From contig CM070725.1 in assembly GCA_036346275.1 (NCBI GenBank), positions 34,596,104-34,660,103 of the forward strand: DNA of 64,000 bases. The letters are read 5' to 3'. Position 1 is the stretch's first letter, and the number at the start of each line of letters is the position of its first letter. Below, in pieces: positions 32,610 to 44,349 of the stretch. The notes under the pieces were generated by a model. It had not been told where the DNA came from and did not search any database. It saw only the letters and a program-made list of their open reading frames with translations. Position numbers and translations under genes: made by a program. The stretch comes from Otatea glauca (taxonomy: Eukaryota; Streptophyta; Magnoliopsida; Poales; Poaceae).

Positions 32610-33077
32610 ACCTGATTAATGAACACGAGAGAAAGATGACTCAGTACTGGGACAAAGAGAAGATCTAGGAACCCAATACTGAACCATATGACGCCTAAAG
32701 GTGCTAGCCACAGAAGAAAAAGACTGGACTCTGGCGTCTACATGATGCTCCACTCTCACACGACCAGAAGTAACTCTAGCAGATGATCTAGGAGCTAGAA
32801 CTGGGTTGGCCCGCGGTGGTGCAAAAGCCGGACCATCCCAGTAAGCCAGCCTAGATCTCCTACCAGTAAACACCTCACGACGCTGATATCTACCTCGATG
32901 GGAAAAACGAGGAATATTAAGAGGACGGCGGAAAGACTGACCACGAGCAGCTCCAGGACTAAAACTCGACTGAACAGCATGAAAACCGAGTCCTGAACAC
33001 TGCCCAAAAATAGGCTACTCTCTAACCTGTCTAAAAGCAGTGCGTGCTTTAGAAGCACTCAGAGTCTGGGGATGACT
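32610..33077 (-). pseudogene. Sirevirus copy A gag-pol linker and protease remnant
   Basis: This is the region between the gag end (33,078) and the integrase frame. Gly/Arg/Ser-rich words of the linker are read in two alternating frames (32,616-32,873 and 32,795-33,058). The DSG protease motif seen in copy B at about 37,629 is not readable in frame here. Confidence 0.6.
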
Positions 33078-34986
33078 CTAAAAACCTCTAAGAGCAGCAA
33101 CATGCTCACGCCTGGTGATCTTGGCGTGCCTAAAGCAGAAATCTACTAGGTGACCATCCTTCTTACAGAAGGTGCATGAGTACTTTGCCTTGCTAGAGGC
33201 AGAAGCAACAGGAGAAGCACCTTTCTGCTCAAAGATCCCATGGTCAATCCCAGCAGACCTAAACACAGTAGTACTCACCCTGGGAGCTACCACGATCTCA
33301 CTACTCTTGGAGCCACACACAATAGTAGGAGGATGAGTCCTAGCGTGCTCCAAGTAGTCAAATCCTAGACCCTGATTAAATCGGCTAATCTTGGATTGGT
33401 CTATAATGAGATTGAGCTTCTTTTTGCCTCCAAAAAACTTCTCGAGAGTGCTCATGAGATACTCACACTCCCGGAAGAACGAGGCACATGAAGAACAGGG
33501 GGAAGGAGAGGAAGAATGAGAACCAGAAGGAGAAGATATCTCAGCACGTGCTTTTTGTTCCCTTCGCACGGCTGCCTCAATCTTGAGGGCCTCACAAGAA
33601 ACGCAAGGGGCATTTCTAATCCTAAGGGTTTGGTCTTCTAACTTATTTCTAAGCTCAACATGGATTTTATCCATATCATCCTTAACCCCAACACACGGCA
33701 GGCAACCAGTTTTTGACTTAACTAGTAAGTCCTTAGCAAGTTGATCACACTTGACATTCAAAGCATCACTATCAAGTTTTAGTTGCCTACAACTCTCACA
33801 TGAGCTGACTGGGTCCTTAGAAGCATGCAATTCAAGTTCATCATTCCTAGCAGAAAGCTTTCTAAGGTGTGAGCTCATAGCATCAATTTCAGTAAGCAGT
33901 TTAAGGCAATTGTCACAAGAAGCATTTGAGTGAGCAGGAGAAAAGCTAGCATCAGCAGGAATATCAAAGGTAACAGAACTAGCATTCTTCGACTTCAGAT
34001 TCTCAAGATCAACAAGCACACTATCATGCAACTTCCTTAGGTTCTCCAGCTCCACAAGCAAAGCATCACAGAGAGTACAATATCGAGTCTCGGGAGGAAC
34101 ATGATTTAAGTAAAGCTAACTCCCGAGACAAGGCTATCTACCTCCTTCTCTAACTCCAAACACCTCGACCTAGCCTTAGCATGAAACTTGCCTAATTTAC
34201 GAAGGCATCATTTAACTCGTCGTAGGTGGGTACCTGATCCGTGTCATTTGTCTGCATACCGGAGTCGCTCACTTCAATGGCTCCTGCCATGAAGCACATG
34301 CCGGAGAAGTCGTTGCCACTCTTCACCTTCTCTTGCGGATCATCCTCGCTTGCATCGCTTCAGTTCTCAGTGTCGGAGAGCTCCATGTCGTCAAGCGCGG
34401 TGAGGACCCGGTGAAAGAGCTTCTTGTTCTTGGCGAAGTTGTGGTACTTCTTCTTCGCCGGCTCACGAGCTGGGGCCTTCTTGCTGCGGTTCTTGTCGGT
34501 GTAATCGTTCTTGCCCGAACCGCCTTGTTCGCTCTTGCCCTTCTCCAGCTTGGGGTAGTTCGCTCGAATGTGGTTGGGGCCACCACACTCGAAGCAGGTG
34601 ATCACGCCACCTCTTTTCCTCTCTCTCACCCTCTTGTAGGCATGAGAAAACTTACGAGCAAGAAGAGCAAGCTCATTTTCTGGAAATTTTTCCAATTGGT
34701 CATCGTTTAGCTCGCAAAGGATGGAGAGAGAGAAACCACAAGAAGAGTTAGAAGAGGAAGATCCAATGGGATCGGAGACCAAGGCCATCGACTGAGATTT
34801 CTTCTTCCGCAAGACGACGTCGATCTCATGAGTCTTGAGATGGGAATAAAGCCCGTCAAGAGTCAAGGTCGACAGGTCAGTGGTGTCCTTGATGGTGATC
34901 ACCTTCATCTCCCAAACGAGCAAATCGAGTGCGGTCAAGAAATGTCGAGCATTATCCGAGTCAGGGTATATACAACCAACTGCTCT
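33078..34986 (-). pseudogene. Sirevirus copy A gag, 5'-truncated, first zinc knuckle damaged
   Basis: 34,938-34,360 covers the central gag and a knuckle reading CFECGGPNHIRANYPKL, where the last Cys of the CCHC motif is Tyr. 34,061-33,078 (327 codons) is the C-terminal coiled-coil part with repeated CxxC pairs (NCLKLL, CESCRQLK, CVSCEALK) and a second knuckle CTFCKKDGHLVDFC. A frame break lies between the two pieces (34,061-34,360). The first ~144 codons present in copy B are missing because the unit starts at the internal junction. Confidence 0.85.
34982..34986. other. junction between the two Sirevirus interior units
   Basis: To the left of this point the sequence follows gag (equivalent to about 40,008-40,014). 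To the right it follows RT/RH (equivalent to about 29,910). The overlap GCTCT is shared between the parental positions, so the joint formed at 4-5 bp of microhomology. Confidence 0.85.
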
Positions 34987-35895
34987 CAGGGACAGACAAG
35001 AAGAGGAAGAGTACCAAATACCATAATCAGTGGTAGCACAAAGGTACCTGAAGATGCGCTTGATCGCCTGGCGGTGAGAGGCGCGAGGAGATGCTTAAAA
35101 TCGAGCGCACAAACACACAGCGAAATGTATGTCCGGCCTCGAAGCAGTAAGGTACAAGAGGGAGCCGATCATGCTCCGAAACTCCATTTGATCAACAGGC
35201 TCACCATCCTCATCGGGCTCGAGGACAGCAATGGTGGCCATAGAATTCATCACCGGCTTACCATCAGACATATCAAACTGCCTCAGGAGGTCCCGAGTGT
35301 ACTTACCTTGGTGCAGGAAAGTACCCTCCCGAGTCTGCTTGATTTGGAAGCCAAGAAAGTAGCTCAACTCGCCCATCATACTCATATCAAACTCTGTACT
35401 CATCACCTCAGAAAACTGAGACACAAGCGAATGAGATGAGCCACCAAAAATGATATCGTCCATATAAATCTGGACGAGAAGAAAATGCGACTCATGGTGT
35501 TTGATGAACAGAGTCTTGTCTACTACGCCCATCTTGAAGTCATGGCTGAGAAGATAAGACTTGAGCCTCTCATACCATACTCTAGGGGCCTGCTTGAGTC
35601 CATACAAAGCTTTGGAAAACTTGTATACATGACTCGAAAACTTGGGGTTCTCAAATCCTGGAGGTTGTTTGACATAAACCTCTTACTCAATATAGCCATT
35701 GAGGAATGCACTCTTGACATTCATTTGATAGAGCTTGAAGCCCCGGGAAGCAGAGAATGCAAGCAGGATCCTAATAGCCTCTAGTCTAGCTACAGGGGCA
35801 AAGGTCTCCTCAAAGTCAAAGCCTAGCCTTGTTGCGAATGACAACCCCATCCTCACTCTGCTTGATTTTGAACACCCACTTGGTCCCAATGACAT
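34987..35895 (-). pseudogene. Sirevirus copy B reverse transcriptase, truncated before RNase H
   Basis: 35,895-35,683 reads FEETFAPVARLEAIRI and KSAFLNGYIE. 35,607-35,095 reads YGLKQAPRVWYERL and an unchanged catalytic YMDD (Asp residues at about 35,455-35,460). A frame break lies between the pieces near 35,610-35,690. The unit ends just after LCARF where the junction joins gag-A, so no RNase H follows. Confidence 0.85.
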
Positions 35896-35938
35896 TATGA
35901 CCAGATAGACGTTCTACAAGCTGCCAGACTTTCTTCCT

Positions 35939-37698
35939 CTAGAAGTTTTCAAGTTCCGCATGCATAGCATTAGTCCAAGACCTGTCAGATAATGCATGAG
36001 TCACATCCTTCGACTCAAACGAGTCAACAAAGGCAGAGTGAAGGCAGAAACTGGACAAACCTAACTTTGAGCGAGTGCCTCGCTCAAACAGATCGCTGAT
36101 GATCTGATCAGGTGGATGAGAACGCTGAATATGACAGGGAGGTTCAGAAGCAAAAGTGGCCTCTACCCCATGCACAGAAGAGGTAGGAGCAAAGTCACTA
36201 GCTAAATGAGAGTCAGAAGGCAAGGACTGGCCTTCCTGAGGTGTAGAAATGGATACAGGAGGCACCTCAGGTGTAGAGGGGACTGGATCAGGTGGAACAC
36301 CATCATCTCCATCATCCTCATCCTCTACAAAGATGGTCTCGGAGGATGAAGAAGAGCCTGAAATATCAGGTCTAGCCCTTGGGCTAGCCTCATCAAAGGT
36401 CACTTCACAGGTCTCTATGATCCTATGCGCATCGCAACTCCAGACCCTATAGCTACAAGAAGAAGTCGAATAACCCAGAAAGATACCATCAGAAGAACGA
36501 GACTCAAACTTATCCAGGTAATCAGAATTCAAAATAAAACACTTGCAATCAAACACACGAAAATGAGAAACACTAGGCTTTCGCCCATACCTCAACTCAT
36601 AAGAAGTGCGGTGCAAATGTGCTCTCAAGAATACACGATTAGAAACATGGCAAGCAGTAGCTATAGCCTCAGCCCAAAACTTCCTAGGAGTATTGTAATC
36701 GTTTAGCATCGTCCTGGCCATCTCTACTAGGTCCTATTCTTCCTTTCCACTACCCTATTTTGTTGAGGGACGTAGGGAGAGGAGAACTAATGCTCTAAAC
36801 CAGACTCCACACAGAAACTCTCAAAATAGGAGTTCTTGAACTCTGTGCTATTGTCACTGCATATAGCTCGTAGGGCACCAGGGAGCTCAAAAGACAACCT
36901 ATGAACCAAACCCCTAAAATGGTTAAAAGTCTCATCCTTCAAGGACAAGAAAAACACCCAAGAATACCTCGAAAAATCATCAACAATGACAAGAACATAC
37001 CACTTCCCACCCACTGACTGCACTCTAGTTGGACCAACAGTGTCCATATGTAAAAGCTGTCCTGGTTCATCAGTCATCACAACAGTGGCTGGGGGATGAG
37101 AAGAAGCAACCATCTTGCCATTTCGGCAGGGAGAGCAAACTAAGTCTTTGACCATTTTGAGTTTGGGCAAACCACGAATGAGATCGTGGCTGCTAACTCG
37201 GGTCAAATGATCAAATCCAATGTGACCAAGTCTCCTATACCATAAGGAGAGATCACGGGACTCTGAAGCAATCAAACACCGAAGAGAGTCTCCAGAAGAA
37301 ATAGAAAAATCAGCACGGAAGACTCTCCCAAATCTAGAAATCCCGCAAACTAACCCTCCTGATGAATCGAGGATTCTACAGGCATTACTCTGAAAACTCA
37401 CCTCGAAAGAGTCATCAATAAGCTTAGAAACAGAAAGCAAATTGTATTGCAGCTTACTTATTAAGGCAACATCTTTAAGAATGAAATTGTCATTAATGCA
37501 AATGGTACCTTTAGCAATGACTTTACCTGAAGAAGCATCCCCGAAAGTGATCAACTCATCACCGAGGGCTCGGACTAGGGAAGAGAACCATCGAGAATCT
37601 CCGGTCATATGAAGAGAACAACCGGAGTCGACAATCCAAACATCTCCCTTCCCTATCTGACGAACCTGATCAAGACACAAGAGAGAAAGATGACTCAA
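35939..37698 (-). pseudogene. Sirevirus copy B protease-integrase
   Basis: The frame 37,698-36,787 opens with the protease site WIVDSGCS, continues through the pre-integrase zinc site and the first two catalytic Asp residues (HMDTVGP, CSDNSTEF), and stops at 36,787. The third catalytic residue (VVERKN) is readable just downstream, between that stop and a frame break at about 36,730. 36,721-35,939 gives the rest of the integrase and the acidic linker to RT. So the protease motif is intact here, unlike copy A, while the integrase is broken, also unlike copy A. Confidence 0.85.
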
Positions 37699-38109
37699 TA
37701 CTGGGATAGAGTGAAGACTTAGGAACCCAATACTGAACCATACGACACCTCAGAGTACCAGTCACAGAAGAAGACTGGACTCTAGTGTCTCTCTGACGTT
37801 TAACCCTAACAAGATCAGTAGCAACTCTAGTAGATGATCTAGAAGCTTAAACTGGGTTGGCCTGCCGTGGTGCAAAAGCCGAGCCACCCCAGTGAAGCTG
37901 CCTAAAACTCCTACCAGAAAACACCTCACATCGCTGATATCTACCTCGATGAGAAAAAAGAGGAATATCAAGAGGACGGCGGAAAGACTGACTACGAACA
38001 GCTCTAGGACTAAAACTCGAAGAACTAGCATGAAAATCGAATCCTGGACGTTGCCCAAAAACAGGCGACTCTCTAACCTGTCTAGAAGTAGTGTGTGCCT
38101 TAGGAGCAC

Positions 38110-40440
38110 TCAAAGTCCGGGATGACCACGAATACCTCGAGGCGCAACACGCTCACGCCGAGTGATCGTGGCGCGTTCAAGGTAAATCTACTAGGTGACC
38201 ATCCTTCTCACAGAAGTGCATGTGTACTTCGCCTTGCTAGAGGCAGAAGCAACAGGAGTAACACCCTTCTGGTCAGAAGTCCTATAGACAACCCCAGTAG
38301 ACCTAAACACGGTGGTACTCACTCTGGGAGCTACCACAATCTCTCCACTCTTGGAGCCGCGCACAATGGTGGGAGGATGCGCCTGAGCGTGCTCCAAGGG
38401 ATCAAATCCTAGACCTTGATTGAATCTACTAATCTTGGATTGGTCTAGAATAAGATTGAGCTTCTTCTTGCCTCCAACAAACTTATCGAGAGTGCTCATA
38501 AGATACTGGCAATCTCGAAAGAATGAGGCATAAGAAGAACAGGGGGAAGAAGAAGAAGAAGAACCAGAAAGATGAGCTCTCTCAGCACGTGCATTTTTCT
38601 CTCTCAGCACGACTGCCTCAATCTTGAGGGCCTCACAAGAAACGCAAGACGCATTTCTAATTCTATGGGCTTGGTCTTCTAATTTCTTCCTAAGCTCGAC
38701 ATGGATTTTATCCAAGCCCCCCTCAATCACAGAACATCGCAAGCAACTTTCTTGTGACTTATCTAGTAAGTCCTTAGCAAGTTTAGCACACTTGACATTT
38801 AAGGATTCATTGTCAAGTTTTAGTTGCCTACAGCCCTCACATGAGCTGACTGGGTCCTTAAAAGCATGCATTTCAAGTTCATCGTTTCTAGAAGAAAGCT
38901 TCCTAAGGTGATCGCTCATGGCATCAATTTCGGCAAGCAATTTAGGGCAATTTGAACATGAAGGAGTAGAGTGAGCATGAAGAAAACTAACCTCAATAGG
39001 AATAACATCAACAGAACTAGTGCTAGCATTCTTTAACCTAAGATCATCAAGTTCAACAAGCACACTATCATGTATGGTCCTTAGTTTCTCTAACTCCTCA
39101 AGCACGGCATCACACAAAGAACAATCATCAGTGACTCGAGAGGGAGAAGATCTAAGAGAAGCTAACTCCCAAGTCAAGGTACCTACTTCCTTCTCTAGCT
39201 CCATACACCTAGCTCTAGCTCTAGCATGAAATTTTTCTAATTTGCAGAAAGCTTCATTGAGCTGGTCATAGGAGGGTACCTCGTCCGAGTCGCTGTAGAG
39301 CTCGGAGTCGCTGATGTCGTTGGCGTCGGCCATGAAGCACATGCCGGAGAAGTCGTCGCCACCTTTCTTCTCTTGTGAATCATCCTCGCCCTCGTCGCTC
39401 CATGTCTCCGTGTCGGAGAGGTTGATGTCGTCAAGCGCGAGGACGCGTGGAAGAGCTTCTTGTTCTTGGAGAAGTTGCTGTACTTCTTCTCACGCTACCG
39501 CTCGCGAACTGGAGGCTTCTTGTTGCGGTTCTTGTCGATGTAGTCGTTCTTTGCCGAACCACTGGTGTCGTTCTTTGTCTTCTCTAGTTTGGGGCAATTA
39601 GCCCGAATGTGGTTGGGGCCACCACACTCGAAGCATGTGATCATGCCACCTCTCTTCCTCTCTCTCACCCTCTTGTATGCATGAGAAAACTCGAGCAAGA
39701 AGAGCAAGCTCATTTTCTAGAAATTTTTCCAGCTTGGTCATCGCTAGCTCGCAAAGGCTAAAAGAGAGAAACCAACAAAAGATCAAGGAAGATCCGGTGG
39801 GATCGGTGGCCAAGGCCATCGATCGTGATTTCGTCTTGCGAGACGGCGTCGATCTCATGAGTCTTGAGACGGGAGTAAAGCCCATCAAGAGTCAAGGTCG
39901 ACAAGTCGGTAATGTTCTTGATGGTGGTCACTTTCATTTCCTAAACACGAAGATCGAGTGCGGTCAAGAAATGTTGAGAATTATTCGAGTCAGGGTATAT
40001 GCAACCGACTGCTCGAAGGTCGCTCAAAATCTTCGTAAACCGACCAAAGCACTCGTCAAGACTCTCACCAGCGTGTTGTTCAAACTTGTTGAACTCACGC
40101 TTGAACTGGTCCTGCCTCACGGTCTTGATTTGAGTAGTGCCCTCATGGTAAGCATCGAGGGTCACCCAAATCTCGTGAGCGGAACGGAGGTGAGAAATCC
40201 TTTCATACTCACTGCGGTTAAGACCCTGTATGAGAATGTTCCTTGCCTTATCATTCACCTCAACGTCATCCATATTTCCGGCCGTGACGTTTTCATCAGC
40301 AGGAACCTCATACGGGAGTTTCACCTTCTGCCATATCAGGAAGCCCTAGGCAGTGATGTATGATCCATCCGTGATTTCCAAAACGGAAAATCAACTCCCG
40401 CAAAAATAGGAGGCTTAGTGGAATACTTGTCCATCGCCAT
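38110..40440 (-). pseudogene. Sirevirus copy B gag
   Basis: The ATG at 40,440 lies 40 bp after the primer-binding site and reads MAMDKYSTKPPIFAGVDF. A shift follows by about 40,330. 40,324-39,941 gives the gag core (YERISHLRSAHEIWVTL, GESLDECFGRFTKIL). A shifted stretch follows, then 39,713-39,495 with an intact CCHC knuckle (CFECGGPNHIRANC). 39,342-38,191 (383 codons) is the coiled-coil C-terminal part. The second knuckle, intact in copy A, is lost here by a frameshift at about 38,200. Full-length gag order is preserved, but there are at least four breaks. Confidence 0.85.
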
Positions 40441-40480
40441 GGCTCTTGAGACCAGTCAAGATCTATGGAAGAGCAAAACC

Positions 40481-40494
40481 GGCTCTGATACCAA
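40481..40494 (-). other. Sirevirus primer-binding site
   Basis: The minus strand reads TTGGTATCAGAGCC one base after the 5' LTR end. It is complementary to initiator tRNA-Met, as usual for Sireviruses. Confidence 0.9.
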
Positions 40495-40495
40495 T

Positions 40496-42193
40496 TGAAA
40501 GATCGAAATGGCGATGAGAAGGGGGTGAATGATCCCAAATAAAATTTTCCCCTACTCAAAGTACTACAAACAATCTCACAATAAAAATCTGAAACACCCA
40601 AAGATTTTCCTTCAAACTGGTGTTTCTCAGATTCGCACACCCTACAAAACCCGAAGAATTAGACAACTATGTGTACCCCCTAGCTTGCATGGATGAGAAC
40701 CATGAATCATGTGAGGTATTTTTTAATCACAATCCTGGTTTTTCAAGCGTCCAAACAAAGAGGAATCAACTCAAAGACTACTTTTCTAAAAGAGATAAAG
40801 CTAAAACATCAAAGTCTCTTTCCAGAAAAGTAAAAGCAGATTTTCCAGGAATTATCCTCAATTGGAGCAGGTGGTTGGTGAGTTTATGTTGCTCTAAAAT
40901 TTTTGTGAATTTTTCTCCCTGTGAGCAGTTGAGTCATGAAACACTTCATCAAAAATCACCACAAAAAGCTTTGTCTAATAAACATGAAAATCAAGCATTA
41001 CAGACAGTCAGGAACTTCGACCAGAATGTTTGAGGCTCAGTTTTCACTTCATAGCGCTCAAAAGGTGCAACCAGTGGACTCAAAAAAAAATGCAGAGATG
41101 GATATATGAGTCTTGAACTTTATCCAACAAGAATCACTTAAAACAGATTTTTATAGATTTTTATAAAAATCAAAGACTGACTGCTGCGCGAAGAACAAGT
41201 TCTGGACAGATTTGCAATTTGATAAAAACTTGATCTCTAGTCTATCCTAAGGTGCAAGAAAGATGTAAAACCATATGAACACCCTCAAGACATCCAAGAA
41301 GAACAGCATTTAGAAGGAGGGGAGGCAAATCCAAATTGCGATAAAGTAAATTGCGAGAATGTAAATGCGGAAAGTAAATGCTGAATTTAAATTGCATAAT
41401 TTAAAAGCGTAATGTAAATGCATAAAGGAAATGAAACATGAATATAAATGAAGAACATTTCATTTCTGGAAGGAGAGGTTACAAAGCCTCACATTTCATG
41501 TGGGCAAAGCTCAAAGGAGCATCAAAAACCTCAAAACCTTCAAAGAAGGAAAGCTACCCCTCCACCCCTATTTATACAACTATTGGGCCACCTACCACCC
41601 TTGGATGAGCCTCTAAACCCTAGAGCATCCATCAAGGGCTAGGATTTACCCACTCAACCAGCCATGCAAGGGTTCACCCAAAACCCACAACACATAATGG
41701 GGTTTCTTGCACGGTTCTCAAAGCACACTAACTAGACCCGCTAACCTATCAACTAGACCAAGATCCAATGGTCCTCATTGATCCACGCAGCGTCTAGCTA
41801 GCATCTCATCCGTTCCTTGTCTTCACGGCTTGCCACAACTCCGTCTCCGATCATCTTCCGACGATCCCCGACCTTCTGGACCTCCGACGCTCCTCGCCTA
41901 GTCCCGGTCATCCTTCGCCTCACCATGACCTAGCACGTCGTCCTGCAACCATCAAAAACAAGAAAACTCCTCACATAGCAATGCCCACAAAGATGTGTAA
42001 TAAATCCATCCAAGTCCACTCATTAAAATTCATTTTTACTCGATATGACCAGTAGCACCGGGAAAACAGAGAAGACCTCAAATTGCTTCCAATTGAAAAT
42101 CTATTTCAAATCAAACTCAAACAAGAGCAACCCAAGCTCAAATTTAGTCAAATACTCATCACAAATCTGGATAGACCTCCACATGGTCCTTCA
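40496..42193 (-). mobile_element. 5' LTR of the composite Sirevirus (1,698 bp)
   Basis: On the minus strand it runs TGAAGGACCATGTGG (42,193) to CGATCTTTCA (40,496). The length matches the other LTR within one base. A TATA box lies at 41,568-41,576 (minus). Confidence 0.95.
41568..41576 (-). promoter_or_regulatory. Sirevirus LTR TATA box
   Basis: TATAAATAG is in the same context as in the other two Sirevirus LTRs. This copy would drive the composite element. Confidence 0.7.
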
Positions 42194-42198
42194 TCTTC
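42194..42198. repeat. target-site duplication, right (TCTTC)
   Basis: TCTTC directly follows the LTR terminus GGTCCTTCA and matches 25,888-25,892. Confidence 0.9.
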
Positions 42199-44349
42199 GT
42201 CTCCAACCACAGTGAGAACCTGCCATCTTGCACCATCGCGCCATTGCCGAGCTTCATCGTGAGCCACAGCCGTTCAATCCTTAGCCGACACACCGGATTT
42301 CGCCACGTGTGCACCATCACTTTGCCTACCCTCACTGTAAACATGGCCGTTCGATATGGAATGAGTGGTCCTGATCGTGACGCACGTCGTGCGCTTGTTC
42401 ATGTCGGTGCCCCCGTCGCTTCGCTTACCTTTGCGCAACCACAGCCGTCAGATCCAGGTCGTGCGCGCAAGATCAAGTCACGCGTCAGTGCTTGCGTCAG
42501 CCTTGCATTAGCATTAACCGTCGGTCGGCCTTCCCGTGGACCGAGTCCACTGAGATCATGCACTATTTCGTGGACCTGGTCTATAGGCCGCGGGCCCACA
42601 TGTTAGTCTAATAGAATTAGTTTTAGATTTATTTTAATTCGGTAATTAGGTTCTCTGACATGATAATTAGATTTTACCATAGAAAAATAATTCGACCGAA
42701 ATCCAAAAATAGTCGTGACGTCAACATGACATCATAAACCCGAATTTTCAGTAGAAAAGTAATTCGATAAAATTGGATTTATTCTTTTTCTTTTATTTTA
42801 AACTTTAAAGAGCCCGTTCTCCATCATACGATCTCCGAGTGAGGTGATTCCGGTTTCTAAAAATTTGTAAAATTGAGCTCTATTTAATGGTGAATTTTAT
42901 TATTTTTGGAGTTGAGCTTGCTCTCTGTTTTTAGTATTTATTACTTTATTTAATCGTTTCACGTAGATGTTGAAGTACCCGAGGTGTTTGTGAGCGACGC
43001 GCCAACTCAAGATGTTTGTGCTTTGATCATGTTGTGCCCATATTTTAAAAGTTATATTGTTTTAAACCATTGCATGTTAATTTAAAGTATAAATGTTTCA
43101 ATTAAAATTGGGATTAGTTATTCAACCTAATTGAACTTATACCTAACTTGTCATTTGTATGCCATGATTCATTTGTCACCCTAGTATTGTTCTTTATTAG
43201 TTGGTAACTATTAATTGCTAATATGGGATGGTTAGAACGTGAATACTTTTCTTAGCCATGCAACGAATTATTGATATCATTTTGAGAATGCAAAGTTAAT
43301 CATGAGTAATGGAATATGGAACATGTTTATGAAATGATGTGTTGGGTGTTGTCACACAATGTTGTTGATGGCACATGGTGCATGGTAATCAATTGGGGTG
43401 GTAAAATGGTTTAGACTGGGGCAAGTGGCCAGAGTTGTGAATTATGGTGGGCCAATGTGGCATTTGGGCGATCGTATTGTTATTTTGATGAATGAAAGTT
43501 GATGATATGGATAATGGTTATTGTGAGTTTTTGAAAAGTCTTGCCTTGGTCAATTAAGGACTTAACCTTGCAAGCATTTGAATTAAGTCAAAAATACAAC
43601 CACATGTGTGGTATGGGATAGACCTGTTGATTAATTTGTAATGTCTAGATATTGGTATTGTAATGGTGGTGTGGGTTTTGGGTGCACAAGTAGATTCACA
43701 TGGTGCAAGAGGGGGGCCCTGAGTGTGATAATCAGTCCCATCAGTGGTGAAACCTCAGCTGGCAATACTGGGTTTAGAAAGAGCATTGTAAAGCCTTTGT
43801 TATGATCGCTCATTCGCATACTCTTGTATGCCGATTCACGGTAGACGTGGTGAGTTAATTATATCTTATGGGTAAAGTGTATAACCTCTGTAGAGTGATG
43901 AACCTATTTGAATAGCCGTTCTTGCGGTATTGAGCAATGCTCAGGAATTATAGTCAAGGGCTAGATTTTCAAAAAATAAACTTGGGAATAGAGGCAGTGT
44001 GCCTATGGAAGTATGGAAATTAATTTAAGGTTGTGAGTCAATTTATTTTAGAAATAACTGCGGAATTTATTATTGTTTTTATTTGTTTTACTGTCATTTA
44101 ATCTATTTATGCTATTCATTTGTAAATACTGCTTTATTGCAAAATAACCAATTCATCCATTCTTTTGGAATAAGCCTTGCATATAGTTACAATAGAATTG
44201 CATTCTATGCATAACTTGTTGAGTGCTTTAAGTACTCACCTTTGCCAACAACAAATTACCAGTTGGAGAAGAGTTTACACTAGCTTACGAGGAGTACCAG
44301 AAGGAGACGATAAACTAGGGTGCGAACCTTGTCAGTTGCCAATGGCAAA

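Larger units (their letters stand above)
25893..42193 (-). mobile_element. composite Sirevirus (Ty1/Copia, SIRE/Maximus) with duplicated interior
   Basis: One 16.3-kb insertion is bounded by two LTRs in the same orientation and flanked by an exact 5-bp target duplication TCTTC (25,888-25,892 and 42,194-42,198). Read on the minus strand the order is: 5' LTR, PBS, gag-B, PR/INT-B, RT-B (cut), junction at about 34,982-34,986, gag-A (lacking its first ~144 codons), PR/INT-A, RT/RH-A, a long non-coding 3' region with several polypurine tracts, 3' LTR. Sirevirus assignment rests on the long gag with a coiled-coil C-terminal part, the CCHC knuckle, the Copia domain order (INT before RT) and the repeated polypurine tracts. 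Confidence 0.9.
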
